Part shown: in pieces, positions 32,942 to 39,165 of the stretch
How positions within the stretch are numbered: the first letter of the stretch is position 1
Layout: each line of letters opens with the position of its first letter
IMG/VR virus record: IMGVR_UViG_3300031754_000001
Coordinates: 1-64,000 of that record
Origin: a virus
DNA length: 64,000 bases
Direction: 5' to 3' (one strand)
The notes under the pieces: generated by a model
Seen by the model: the letters and a program-made list of their open reading frames with translations, nothing else
What the model was told of the DNA's origin: nothing
The model's database searches: none
Program-made: the position numbers and the translations under genes

Positions 32942-33006
32942 GGCACCCCGTTCAGTAACGGATGCTCGCGCAGGGCCGTCGCTAGGACGAGCCTTCACGG
33001 GATGCC
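32942..33006 (-). other. structured inter-tRNA spacer, 10-bp closing stem
   Basis: GGCATCCCGT pairs with ACGGGGTGCC (one G-T pair) and encloses GCTCG/CGAGC. It exactly fills the gap between tRNA-Arg(CCG) and tRNA-Cys. Confidence 0.5.
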
Positions 33007-33081
33007 TGGTGCGCCCGGCAGGATTCGAACCTGCGCTCACGGCTCCGGAGGCCGTAGCTCTTTCCCCTGAGCTACGGGCGC
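33007..33081 (-). tRNA. tRNA-Arg(CCG)
   Basis: Acceptor GCGCCCG, loop CTCCGGA, T-loop TTCGAAT, encoded CCA. The RHH-like gene ends inside its 5' end. Confidence 0.92.
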
Positions 33082-33305
33082 GTGCTATCTGACTGCCCGG
33101 TATCCAGCCGGGTCACGACGGAGGAAGGCTGCCGGATTACCGTCACCGGGCCGATTTCCCAGTCCTGCCTGCAGGCGTCGTCCAGGATCACGCCTGCCGC
33201 CTGGGTGATCGAGATGCCTGCCTGCTTAGCCTGGGTGATCAGGTAATCGTGCGTTTCGGTGCGGACTCGCAGCTGTGTCGTGAACCATCCGGGCGTGTCT
33301 GCCAT
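33072..33305 (-). CDS. small ribbon-helix-helix-like protein
   Basis: 77 residues inside the tRNA array. TTQLRVRTETHDYLITQAKQ followed by AGISITQAAGVILDDA fits a beta strand plus two helices of MetJ/Arc-type DNA-binding proteins. The tail is polar. Its stop overlaps the 5' end of tRNA-Arg(CCG). It may regulate transcription or be a moron. Confidence 0.6.
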   Translation of the reverse strand: MADTPGWFTTQLRVRTETHDYLITQAKQAGISITQAAGVILDDACRQDWEIGPVTVIRQPSSVVTRLDTGQSDSTRP

Positions 33306-33378
33306 ATGGACATGCTACGCCATCCTATTTACCAGGCCAGAAGATTCGCGGAAGAGTTCCGGTAGATCGCTGAACTAG

Positions 33379-33462
33379 TGGCGGAACCAGGTGCCGACCC
33401 TGGCATGCCCTGAAGGACGACGGTTTTACGGACCGCTGAGCGCGCCGGCGCTCACTCCCGCC
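33379..33462 (-). tRNA. unusual tRNA-Thr(CGT) with long variable arm
   Basis: Acceptor GGCGGGA/TTCCGCC, D-stem GAGC/GCTC, loop CCGTAAA (C33), a 16-base variable region with its own short stem (class II-like, not expected for Thr), and T-loop GTCGGCA. It directly abuts tRNA-His. Confidence 0.7.
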
Positions 33463-33535
33463 TGGGGTGGCTGACGGGGACGAGCCGCATAATCCAGGCC
33501 CACAACCTGGTGCTCTACTGTGAGCTACAACCACC
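33463..33535 (-). tRNA. tRNA-His(GTG)
   Basis: Acceptor GGTGGTT/AGCCACC, discriminator C73 as in His tRNAs, encoded CCA, loop TTGTGGG. The T-loop CTCGTCC is non-canonical. Confidence 0.82.
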
Positions 33536-33536
33536 G

Positions 33537-33608
33537 TGCCCGGCGACGGAATCGGACCGCCGTAACGCGGGTGTGGACCGCGTGCTCTCCCATTGAGCTA
33601 GCTGGGCA
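33537..33608 (-). tRNA. tRNA-Val(CAC)
   Basis: Anticodon arm CGCGG-TCCACAC-CCGCG, so position 33 is C. T-loop TCCGATT. Confidence 0.85.
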
Positions 33609-33614
33609 TTATGC

Positions 33615-33686
33615 TGACTGCGCGAGGCTCCGGGTACCGATCCAGCACAGGGTGGGTGCGCGCGAACCGGAGCCTCGCGTTAGTCA
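33615..33686 (-). other. long spacer hairpin between tRNA genes
   Basis: A perfect 13-bp stem CGCGAGGCTCCGG/CCGGAGCCTCGCG is extended outward by TGACT/AGTCA. It fills the gap between tRNA-Arg(ACG) and tRNA-Val(CAC). Confidence 0.6.
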
Positions 33687-33689
33687 TCG

Positions 33690-33761
33690 TGCGCCCAGGA
33701 GGAGTCGAACCCCCATTGCCGGATCCGTAGTCCGGAGCCCTGTCCTTTAGACGATGGGCGC
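33690..33761 (-). tRNA. tRNA-Arg(ACG)
   Basis: Acceptor GCGCCCA, anticodon arm CCGGA-CTACGGA-TCCGG, T-loop TTCGACT. A34 would need a TadA-type deaminase to read CGN codons broadly. Confidence 0.9.
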
Positions 33762-33772
33762 TTGGCACTGCG

Positions 33773-33845
33773 TGGTCACACCTGGGATCGAACCAGGGTC
33801 CTCTGCCTTGTCGGGGCAGCGCTCATGCCGCTGAGCTACGTGACC
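33773..33845 (-). tRNA. tRNA-Val(GAC)
   Basis: Acceptor GGTCACG, anticodon arm CTGCC-CCGACAA-GGCAG (C33), T-loop TTCGATC. Confidence 0.88.
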
Positions 33846-33949
33846 AGGTGTCCCATCCGCCGGGGAGCGGTTTCGCCTGGCGGTTCCCCCGCTGCCGCGC
33901 GCAGCGATACGGGGGCCTGCCCGGACAAGCACCAGGGACCGGGTGCTCG

Positions 33950-34024
33950 CGGCCGAGACGGGGTTTGAACCCGCGGTCTTCACCTTGACAGGGTGACGGG
34001 GACTCCTGGCTCCCCTACACGGCC
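33950..34024 (-). tRNA. tRNA-Asp(GTC)
   Basis: Anticodon arm TCACC-CTGTCAA-GGTGA, T-loop TTCAAAC. The acceptor has one mismatch. The spacer below it (33846-33949) has only GC-rich hairpins. Confidence 0.86.
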
Positions 34025-34037
34025 ATGCGGTATTGCG

Positions 34038-34111
34038 CTCCGGTGACTGGACTCGAACCAGTGACCCTCCGCTTAACAGGCGGTTGCTACTGCCGACTGA
34101 GCTACACCGGA
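34038..34111 (-). tRNA. tRNA-Asn(GTT)
   Basis: Acceptor TCCGGTG/CACCGGA, loop CTGTTAA, T-loop TTCGAGT. Confidence 0.92.
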
Positions 34112-34125
34112 TCATGTGACTTCGT

Positions 34126-34195
34126 GGCGGAGACCGGATTTGAACCGGTGTGTCCTGGGTTATGAGCCCTGGCTGGGTGACCGAGCCCCCTCCGC
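34126..34195 (-). tRNA. tRNA with CAT anticodon (Met or Ile2), copy a
   Basis: Acceptor GCGGAGG, loop CTCATAA, T-loop TTCAAAT. The sequence alone does not separate elongator Met from lysidine-modified Ile(CAT). Confidence 0.85.
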
Positions 34196-34223
34196 GTCGT
34201 ATGGCACCAGCATAACCGGTGCC

Positions 34224-34304
34224 TGGTGACGCTGACGGGAATCGAACCCGCGTCTGTCTCTGCTTGAAAGGCAGGCCGCCCCTGGCCATCAGAGCAACAG
34301 CGCC
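34224..34304 (-). tRNA. tRNA-Glu(TTC)
   Basis: Acceptor GGCGCTG, loop CTTTCAA, T-loop TTCGATT, encoded CCA. A GGCACC/GGTGCC hairpin follows the CCA. Confidence 0.86.
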
Positions 34305-34366
34305 ATGACCAGGGGGGCCGCTGGTCTCGGCTCCCCGGCGAGCTGGCCGGGGACTAGCCCGTGATG

Positions 34367-34441
34367 TGGTCCTGGAGGGACTCGAACCCTCGGTCTCCGC
34401 CTTGAGAGGGCGGCGAACACTCCAGCCTGCTCCGCAGGACC
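34367..34441 (-). tRNA. tRNA-Glu(CTC)
   Basis: Acceptor GGTCCTG/CAGGACC, arm CCGCC-CTCTCAA-GGCGG, T-loop TTCGAGT. Two GC-rich hairpins fill 34305-34366. Confidence 0.9.
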
Positions 34442-34508
34442 ATGTGAACTTGTGAAAGCGCGGAGACTATCAGCCGGGCCTGCGCGTGACCTGCGGAAAC
34501 GTAATCTG

Positions 34509-34582
34509 CGCGCCGACGAGGACTCGAACCTCGGGCCGTTCCCTTAGAGGGGGACCGCTCTGTCCGGCTGAGCTACCGGCGC
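34509..34582 (-). tRNA. tRNA-Arg(TCT)
   Basis: Acceptor GCGCCGG, loop CCTCTAA (C33), T-loop TTCGAGT. Confidence 0.86.
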
Positions 34583-34607
34583 CTGGTAACGATATCACTA
34601 CACTCCG

Positions 34608-34679
34608 TGGGCCGACAGGGGTTCGAACCCTGGACGCGCGGGTTAAAGGCCCGCCGCTCTGCCGCTGAGCTACCGGTCC
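34608..34679 (-). tRNA. tRNA-Lys(TTT)
   Basis: Anticodon arm GCGGG-CCTTTAA-CCCGC (C33), T-loop TTCGAAC. The acceptor has one mismatch. Confidence 0.88.
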
Positions 34680-34725
34680 CTGCTTATGAGCAGGAACTGT
34701 TTCGTGATCATGATCAGATGCCTCC

Positions 34726-34802
34726 TGGTGCGCAGGGTGGGACTTGAACCCACGATCTTCGGATTATGAGTCCGGCGCCTTGACCAGCTTGGCCACCTGC
34801 GC
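34726..34802 (-). tRNA. tRNA with CAT anticodon, copy b
   Basis: Acceptor GCGCAGG/CCTGCGC, arm CCGGA-CTCATAA-TCCGA, encoded CCA. Confidence 0.88.
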
Positions 34803-34811
34803 CTGGAAATC

Positions 34812-34886
34812 GTAGCGAGAGCGGGAACCGAGCCCGCGGCCTCTGCCTTATGGGGGCAGCGCTCTGCCAGCTGAGCTATCTCGCTA
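34812..34886 (-). tRNA. tRNA with CAT anticodon, copy c (C33)
   Basis: Acceptor TAGCGAG/CTCGCTA, arm CTGCC-CCCATAA-GGCAG with C33, and T-loop CTCGGTT. It abuts the CCA of tRNA-Ile. Confidence 0.8.
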
Positions 34887-34963
34887 TGGTGGGGTTGGTT
34901 GGACTTGAACCAACGGTCTCTTCCTTATCAGAGAAGCGCTCTAACCAGCTGAGCCACAACCCC
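34887..34963 (-). tRNA. tRNA-Ile(GAT)
   Basis: Acceptor GGGGTTG/CAACCCC, loop CTGATAA, encoded CCA. Confidence 0.92.
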
Positions 34964-34985
34964 CCTGGGTACTGCGCGCACTGCG

Positions 34986-35076
34986 CGGAGGAGGTGGGAT
35001 TTGAACCCACACGGGGACTCCCGCCCCCTGACTGTTTTCGGGACAGCTGCCGTTAGGCCAATCGGCTTACCCCTCC
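34986..35076 (-). tRNA. tRNA-Ser(CGA)
   Basis: 91 bases with the long class II variable arm. Arm GCTGT-CCCGAAA-ACAGT (C33), T-loop TTCAAAT. Confidence 0.86.
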
Positions 35077-35148
35077 TGGTGAATCAGGCGTGCTGCCATG
35101 CCGCTAGGCGAATCTTTCGGGCGAGGCCCCCGCGCCGGGGCGTGATCC
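35077..35148 (-). ncRNA. tRNA-like RNA with CCA end but aberrant body
   Basis: 72 bases: GGATCAC pairs with CTGATTC (six of seven), followed by A-CCA, and the CCA abuts tRNA-Ser(CGA). The interior has a GC hairpin in the D-arm position, but no clear anticodon or T-arm. Confidence 0.4.
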
Positions 35149-35194
35149 GCACACCGTGTTCCCGGCTGGGCAGTGTCCCGCGATCCCGGGCGCC

Positions 35195-35379
35195 TGGTTG
35201 CCCGGACGGGAGTAACCCCTGTTGTGGTGCCCTCGGGGTCGTCACGCCCCTGCAGGCTCCCCGGCATTACGGGGCCTCTTACTGAGCTAACCGTGCGCAC
35301 GGCTTGCCGCCAGCGCCAGATCTGCCTGCCTGACCGGAACCCCGGAAGACCCCGGCTGGGCCAGTAACTCCAGGCAACC
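35195..35379 (-). ncRNA. structured RNA candidate closed by GGTTGCC/GGCAACC
   Basis: A perfect 7-bp closing stem spans 185 bases and is followed by a single-base A overhang; the interior includes a tRNA D-arm-like TTAGCTCAGTAAGAG and several GC hairpins. Identity unknown. The flanks (35149-35194, 35380-35420) show nothing recognisable. Confidence 0.35.
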
Positions 35380-35420
35380 ACCGTAATCCAGTTACGCGCC
35401 GGGGTCAACCATGCACGAAG

Positions 35421-35505
35421 CGGAGGGCGCGAGATTCGAACTCGCGAGGGACAGAGCCCAACCGCCTTTCCAGGACGGCGCCATAGGCCTCTAGGCGAGC
35501 CCTCC
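35421..35505 (-). tRNA. tRNA-Ser(GGA)
   Basis: Acceptor GGAGGGC, loop CTGGAAA, long variable arm, T-loop TTCGAAT. Confidence 0.92.
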
Positions 35506-35517
35506 AGGTACGTCGAG

Positions 35518-35607
35518 CGGAGGATCGGGGATTTGAACCCCGGAGGGCACATACGTCCCAACTGCATTAGCAGTGCAGCGCCATGGGCCAGGCTAGGCGA
35601 ATCCTCC
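35518..35607 (-). tRNA. tRNA-Ser(GCT)
   Basis: Acceptor GGAGGAT, arm CTGCA-CTGCTAA-TGCAG, long variable arm, T-loop TTCAAAT. Confidence 0.93.
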
Positions 35608-35677
35608 AGGTGTACTGCAATCTTGCACCAGATTTTGTATCGTAGATCCAGGAAAAAAGCCTGTGAAAGGAAGGCAG

Positions 35678-36547
35678 ATGACTGGTAACCAGTACGCGGT
35701 GCACAGCCGGCAGATCGCCGCCAGGCTCCGGCAGTTCCGGATCGAGTCCGGGCTCAGCGGTGAGGCGGTCGCGAACCGGTTCGGGTGGTCGCCGTCCAAG
35801 GTTTCCCGGATCGAGCTGTTCCGGACCGGGGTCAGCCTGCGCGACCTGCGCGATCTCCTGGACCTCTATGAGGTCGGCGGACCCGAGCGGGAAGCCCTGG
35901 ACTCACTCGCCGGGAAAATCCGCGGCCGGGGACCCGATGACTATTCCGAGGCGGTCATGACCCAGGAATGGTCCGTGACGGCGCTGCCCGCTCCCGTGCG
36001 CACGGTCGCCTATGCCCGCGGGGTCTTCCGGGCCGCCCAGCCGATTACCCGGGTAGTGGTGCGCGACATCGAGCACGAGATACAGGCCACCATCTTCCGG
36101 CAGATCCGGCTGGCCAGGAGCGAGAACGCGGATCCGATGCTGCTCCGGGTCTGCCTTGACGAGGCGGTGCTGAGCCGCCGGTACGGGGACGAGGCCGTGA
36201 TGACCGCCCAGCTCACCCGGCTGACCGAACTCGCCGCCCAGCCGAACATCACGCTGCGGGTGCTGCCGCTCAGCACGCCCGTGATCCGGCCGCCTAGTTT
36301 CTCCCTGTTCCACTTCACGGGCAGTGAGACGGAGGAACTGGTCATGCCCGCCTTGTCGGTGGAGCACGTAGAGGGAACCTGGGTGCCGGGCTCGGACGAG
36401 GATACGTACCTCTACCAGGTGACCTTCGGTCATCTCTGGTCGCTGGCGCTGCCGGAAGACGAGACCCTGGCCGTCATCCGGCGGCTGTGCGAAGTGTCCG
36501 AGGAGGGACTTGAACCCTCACGTCCCTTCCGGGACACACGGGCCTGA
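35678..36547 (+). CDS. Scr1-family XRE regulator with DUF5753
   Basis: 289 residues, + strand inside a - strand tRNA array. GAAAGGAAGG precedes the ATG. Residues 10-75 form an XRE HTH (LRQFRIESGLSGEAVANRFG, WSPSKVSRIE). The rest matches DUF5753: MTQEWSVTALPAPVRTVAYA, DEAVLSRRYGDEAVMTAQL, LTELAAQPNITLRVLPLST. These regulators are typical of Streptomyces and relatives, usually next to a DUF397 gene, which is absent here. The last 17 codons are antisense to tRNA-Leu(CAG), so the gene end and the tRNA share DNA. It is probably a moron captured from a host. Confidence 0.9.
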   Translation: MTGNQYAVHSRQIAARLRQFRIESGLSGEAVANRFGWSPSKVSRIELFRTGVSLRDLRDLLDLYEVGGPEREALDSLAGKIRGRGPDDYSEAVMTQEWSVTALPAPVRTVAYARGVFRAAQPITRVVVRDIEHEIQATIFRQIRLARSENADPMLLRVCLDEAVLSRRYGDEAVMTAQLTRLTELAAQPNITLRVLPLSTPVIRPPSFSLFHFTGSETEELVMPALSVEHVEGTWVPGSDEDTYLYQVTFGHLWSLALPEDETLAVIRRLCEVSEEGLEPSRPFRDTRA

Positions 36548-36581
36548 ACCGTGCGCGTCTTCCAGTTTCACCACCCGGACA
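36494..36581 (-). tRNA. tRNA-Leu(CAG)
   Basis: Acceptor TGTCCGG/TCGGACA, arm CACGG-TTCAGGC-CCGTG, long variable arm, T-loop TTCAAGT. Its 3' half overlaps the antisense end of the DUF5753 gene. Confidence 0.92.
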
Positions 36582-36666
36582 TGGGGATCACGACGTCGAT
36601 TTCCTGTTGCGGAATCGCATGAGGTTCAGTCAGTACGGCCGGCGCCAGTTATCCCGGTCGTGATCC
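36582..36666 (-). ncRNA. structured RNA with 10-bp stem and CCA end
   Basis: GGATCACGAC/GTCGTGATCC is perfect and is followed by CCA, which abuts tRNA-Leu. Inside is GATTCC/GGAAATC. It shares its GGATCAC start with the element at 35077. Confidence 0.45.
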
Positions 36667-36675
36667 TGCTTGGGT

Positions 36676-36829
36676 GAACCAGGCCCTTACACAGCAGGCA
36701 CCCCGGGCTCGCGCGGCTCGCCTGCTCCGTTTCCTGGCTGCTAAGTCGCGTTTCGCCAGGTAACACCCTTCTCCGGCCTGCTCGCGCAGTGATCTGCCAG
36801 AGGATCTACCCCACCTGGGGGCCTGGTTC
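36676..36829 (-). ncRNA. structured RNA candidate, 11-bp closing stem
   Basis: GAACCAGGCCC pairs perfectly with GGGCCTGGTTC over a 154-base span lying between tRNA-Gly(GCC) and the previous element. No coding potential seen. Confidence 0.45.
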
Positions 36830-36833
36830 TCCG

Positions 36834-36906
36834 AGCGGATGACGGGATTCGGACCCGCGACCCCCACCTTGGCAAGGTGATGCGCTACCAGCTGCGCTAC
36901 ATCCGC
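36834..36906 (-). tRNA. tRNA-Gly(GCC)
   Basis: Acceptor GCGGATG/CATCCGC, loop TTGCCAA. T-loop TCCGAAT has C at position 55. Confidence 0.9.
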
Positions 36907-37116
36907 ATTGGATGCCGCTCGCCCCGGCATTACCCGGGTTCTCGGGTTTCCCGTCAGGAACCGGACGGCTAGCCGCGGTAAGCCAGCTAACCCGTTTTGC
37001 GCCCCTGTCCGGCTGCGCTGATCTCACAGCCTGGAGAGGACCAGCACGACGGGATCAGTTCCGCCGTACGAGGTCCGGAGGCCGGAACGCACCGCCTCCG
37101 CCTTACCGTTTAAACG
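36907..37116 (-). other. inter-tRNA spacer
   Basis: 210 bases without a gene. It holds the hairpin ATGCCG/CGGCAT and a GGTAAG/CTTACC pair about 130 bases apart; nothing else is recognisable. Confidence 0.4.
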
Positions 37117-37189
37117 AGCCCCGACCCCGGTTCGAACGGGGGACCTGCGCCCTACCATGGCGCTACTCTGCCGGCTGAGTTACCGGGGC
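37117..37189 (-). tRNA. tRNA-Thr(GGT)
   Basis: Acceptor GCCCCGG/TCGGGGC, loop ATGGTAG, T-loop TTCGAAC. Confidence 0.9.
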
Positions 37190-37257
37190 ATGCTGGGCGG
37201 TAAAGACGCCCATGGACAGCCGCTGACATTCTGGGACTGTCCTGATCTGTCCACAAG

Positions 37258-37329
37258 CTGGGGTACCAGGATTCGGACCTGGACTGAGAGGGCCAAAATC
37301 TCTCCGGCTGCCAGTTACCGCATACCCCA
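37258..37329 (-). tRNA. tRNA-Gln(TTG)
   Basis: Acceptor TGGGGTA/TACCCCA as in bacterial Gln tRNAs, loop TTTTGGC, T-loop TCCGAAT. It abuts the next tRNA CCA. Confidence 0.86.
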
Positions 37330-37400
37330 TGGAGCCGTTCCCCGGTGCTACCCCGGGCCGCCCGCCTTACAGGGGCGAGGTCGCGGCTGCGCGCAACGGC
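37330..37400 (-). tRNA. unusual tRNA-Thr(TGT)
   Basis: Acceptor GCCGTT/AACGGC, loop CCTGTAA (C33), T-arm CCCGG-GGTAGCA-CCGGG with a non-canonical loop, encoded CCA. Its body is paralogous to the Thr(CGT) at 37495. Confidence 0.75.
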
Positions 37401-37401
37401 C

Positions 37402-37490
37402 TGGTGTCCGAGGCGGGACTTGAACCCGCACGCCCCTTCCGGAGCACTAGCACCTCAAGCTAGCGCGTCTACCTGTTTCACCACCCGGAC
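37402..37490 (-). tRNA. tRNA-Leu(GAG)
   Basis: Arm CTAGC-TTGAGGT-GCTAG, long variable arm, encoded CCA, T-loop TTCAAGT. Confidence 0.92.
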
Positions 37491-37494
37491 TCAG

Positions 37495-37562
37495 AGCCGC
37501 CCCCCGGTGCTGATCCGGGTCTCCCGCCTTACGAAAGCGAGGCCGCAACCGTGCGCGGCGGC
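37495..37562 (-). tRNA. unusual tRNA-Thr(CGT), second copy
   Basis: Acceptor GCCGCC/GGCGGC, loop TTCGTAA, T-arm CCCGG-ATCAGCA-CCGGG. Short (68 bases). The T-loop lacks the TTC motif. Confidence 0.72.
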
Positions 37563-37566
37563 ATTG

Positions 37567-37639
37567 CTGGGATACCTGGATTCGAACCAAGACTACGAGG
37601 GCCAGAACCTCGCGGGCTGCCTGATTACCCCATACCCCA
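37567..37639 (-). tRNA. tRNA-Gln(CTG)
   Basis: Arm CGAGG-TTCTGGC-CCTCG, T-loop TTCGAAT, acceptor TGGGGTA-like. Confidence 0.88.
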
Positions 37640-37652
37640 TTGGTACTGCCAG

Positions 37653-37726
37653 TGCCCGGGGCGGGAGTCGAACCCGCACTGTTTCGCTTTTGAGGCGATC
37701 GCTCTGCCTGTTGGACGTACCCGGGC
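37653..37726 (-). tRNA. tRNA-Leu(CAA) with short variable loop
   Basis: Acceptor GCCCGGG, loop CTCAAAA, T-loop TTCGACT. The variable region is about five bases, not the long arm expected for Leu, so charging identity is uncertain. Confidence 0.8.
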
Positions 37727-37751
37727 AATAATCAGGCAATAGCATGGTGCA

Positions 37752-37918
37752 GATCAGGCACCTACCACAACGGGACTCGGCTGCACACCGCTTACCCGTT
37801 CCTTTGCGTCCTTCGCCGCCGTATCCGTGCCAGGCGAGCTGGCGTGCAGCAACCCGGTTCCCGGCATACGGCAGGACCGAGCGCCACCCGCAGATCCTGA
37901 CAACCTCGGTGCCTGATC
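37752..37918 (-). ncRNA. structured RNA candidate, 11-bp closing stem
   Basis: GATCAGGCACC pairs perfectly with GGTGCCTGATC over 167 bases. It fills the space between tRNA-Lys(CTT) and tRNA-Leu(CAA). Confidence 0.45.
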
Positions 37919-37921
37919 TCG

Positions 37922-37993
37922 TGCGCCGCCAGGGACTTGAACCCCGAACTTGCTGGTTAAGGGCCAGCTACTCTGCCATTGAGTTAGCGGCGC
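37922..37993 (-). tRNA. tRNA-Lys(CTT)
   Basis: Acceptor GCGCCGC, arm GCTGG-CCCTTAA-CCAGC (C33), T-loop TTCAAGT. Confidence 0.88.
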
Positions 37994-37997
37994 GCAG

Positions 37998-38069
37998 AGC
38001 CCTGGACCGGAATCGAACCGGCATTCGCTGCTTGGAAGGCAGCAACACTAGCCATTGTGTTACCAAGGC
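37998..38069 (-). tRNA. tRNA-Gly(TCC)
   Basis: Acceptor GCCTTGG/CCAGGGC, arm GCTGC-CTTCCAA-GCAGC, T-loop TTCGATT. Confidence 0.9.
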
Positions 38070-38073
38070 AGGT

Positions 38074-38160
38074 CCCGGGGCCGTGCCGTGCCAGAGCCTG
38101 TATTTTGCCGGCTTGCGGCCAGCTCATCAGGGTGACGGCACCGTTGAGAGGTGCCCCGGG
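38074..38160 (-). other. structured spacer, 8-bp closing stem
   Basis: CCCGGGGC/GCCCCGGG perfect pair enclosing CGGTGCC and GGCACGG segments; between tRNA genes. Confidence 0.4.
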
Positions 38161-38161
38161 C

Positions 38162-38264
38162 GGCATGAGGCCCGGCCTTGCGCAAGGCCTGGCTTTACCG
38201 GGAGGGACGTCACTCCCCTGGTGTCACCGGGCTGCCGTGTTCCAGGATTTCCCGGCGTCATGCC
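38162..38264 (-). other. structured spacer, 7-bp closing stem
   Basis: GGCATGA/TCATGCC with an internal palindrome GCCTTGCGCAAGGC. It fills the gap up to tRNA-Phe. Confidence 0.4.
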
Positions 38265-38268
38265 GTTG

Positions 38269-38342
38269 TGGTCAGGGCCTGGATCGAACAGGCGCCCTCT
38301 TGCTTTTCAGGCAAGCGCTCATACCGGCTGAGCTACCTGACC
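38269..38342 (-). tRNA. tRNA-Phe(GAA)
   Basis: Acceptor GGTCAGG/CCTGACC, arm CTTGC-CTGAAAA-GCAAG, T-loop TTCGATC. Confidence 0.92.
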
Positions 38343-38348
38343 ATCAGT

Positions 38349-38419
38349 CGGGAACCCGGGTGCCGATCCCGGTGTCTCCTGCTCCCAAAGCAGGTGGGTT
38401 AGCCGTCTCCCTCGTTCCC
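38349..38419 (-). tRNA. tRNA-Pro(TGG) with variant T-loop
   Basis: Arm CCTGC-TTTGGGA-GCAGG, T-arm CCGGG-ATCGGCA-CCCGG. Confidence 0.78.
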
Positions 38420-38430
38420 GTTGTTGCTCG

Positions 38431-38504
38431 TCGGAGCGGCGGTATTCGAAACCGCGGCCTCCTGTCCCCCAGACAGGCGCGCTGCCAAGCTGCGCCACGC
38501 TCCG
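38431..38504 (-). tRNA. tRNA-Pro(GGG)
   Basis: Acceptor CGGAGCG/CGCTCCG, arm CCTGT-CTGGGGG-ACAGG. Confidence 0.9.
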
Positions 38505-38522
38505 TTTGATCTGCCAGAATAG

Positions 38523-38596
38523 TCGGGGCAACAGGATTCGAACCTGTGGCCTCGTCGTCCCGAACGACGCGCGCTGCCAAGCTGCGCCATGCCCCG
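38523..38596 (-). tRNA. tRNA-Pro(CGG)
   Basis: Acceptor CGGGGCA, arm CGTCG-TTCGGGA-CGACG, T-loop TTCGAAT. Confidence 0.92.
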
Positions 38597-38620
38597 GTGG
38601 TTTCCCGTGAATCTTTACTG

Positions 38621-38953
38621 TCATGCTTCTAGCAGTTCAGTCAGCCCGTGCTCCAGCCGCCAGTGATGCTGCTGGTGATGCGGCTCGCATAGCCATATGA
38701 CCAGGCGAGGATTACCGTAATCCGGATGATGAGCCTGAGCTGGCTTGATGCCGCAGACCGCGCACGGGCCAGGAACTACCTGACCCCGCTTGACCAGCAC
38801 GTGCGTGTACGCGCGGGTAATTCCCTTACGCCGCTGGTCTTCGCTCGGCTGATGTGTCTTCCGCCACTCGCGCATGTAAGCCGCGTGGCAATCGGCACAG
38901 TACCTCTGACCTGTCCTCGAATGAGGAACTCCGCACCGGGAGCACGGTTTCAC
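38621..38953 (-). CDS. small HNH endonuclease-like protein
   Basis: 110 residues. KPCSRCGVPHSRTGQRYCAD is an N-terminal zinc knuckle. CAVCGIKPAQAHHPDYGNPR and LVIWLCEPHHQQHHWRLEHG form the HNH/zinc core seen in small phage HNH proteins. It lies between tRNA-Pro and tRNA-Ala genes, next to the permuted tRNA locus, so it could be a homing element that rearranged the array. Confidence 0.8.
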   Translation of the reverse strand: MKPCSRCGVPHSRTGQRYCADCHAAYMREWRKTHQPSEDQRRKGITRAYTHVLVKRGQVVPGPCAVCGIKPAQAHHPDYGNPRLVIWLCEPHHQQHHWRLEHGLTELLEA

Positions 38954-38969
38954 GCTAACAGCCTATGCG

Positions 38970-39040
38970 TGGAGATGGTGCGGATCGAACGCACTGCAGC
39001 ACGCTTGCGGGGCGCGCCCGGTACCCTACCTGTCATCCCC
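38970..39040 (-). tRNA. tRNA-Ala(CGC) with aberrant D-arm
   Basis: Acceptor GGGGATG/CATCTCC, arm CGCGC-CCCGCAA-GCGTG (C33), T-arm GTGCG-TTCGATC-CGCAC. The D-arm (GGTAGGGTACC) lacks the usual GG loop. Confidence 0.7.
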
Positions 39041-39165
39041 GGATGCGGCACTCTCTCCGATTAAGCTACCGGTCAACAACCGGGCCGGCTTTCCGCGACG
39101 CGTACTCACAGGTGGCCTGATCTGCTAAGTGACCGGACGGGACTCGAACCCGCGTCCGCCGCCGT
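39041..39165 (-). tRNA. circularly permuted tRNA-like locus, possibly tRNA-Trp(CCA)
   Basis: In transcript order a 3' half (ACG, GCGGC stem, T-arm GCGGG-TTCGAGT-CCCGT, acceptor CCGGTCA) comes first, then 54 bases, then a 5' half (acceptor TGACCGG, D-arm GCTTAATCGGAGAGAGT, stem GCCGC, ATCC). The acceptor pairs 7 of 7 and the anticodon stem 5 of 5. Overlapping the shared TCC at the broken ends rebuilds a 7-base loop ATCCACG. The 5' half abuts tRNA-Ala(CGC), and the 3' half begins at the last base of tRNA-Ala(GGC). It could be a working permuted gene or a relic of tandem duplication. Confidence 0.5.
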
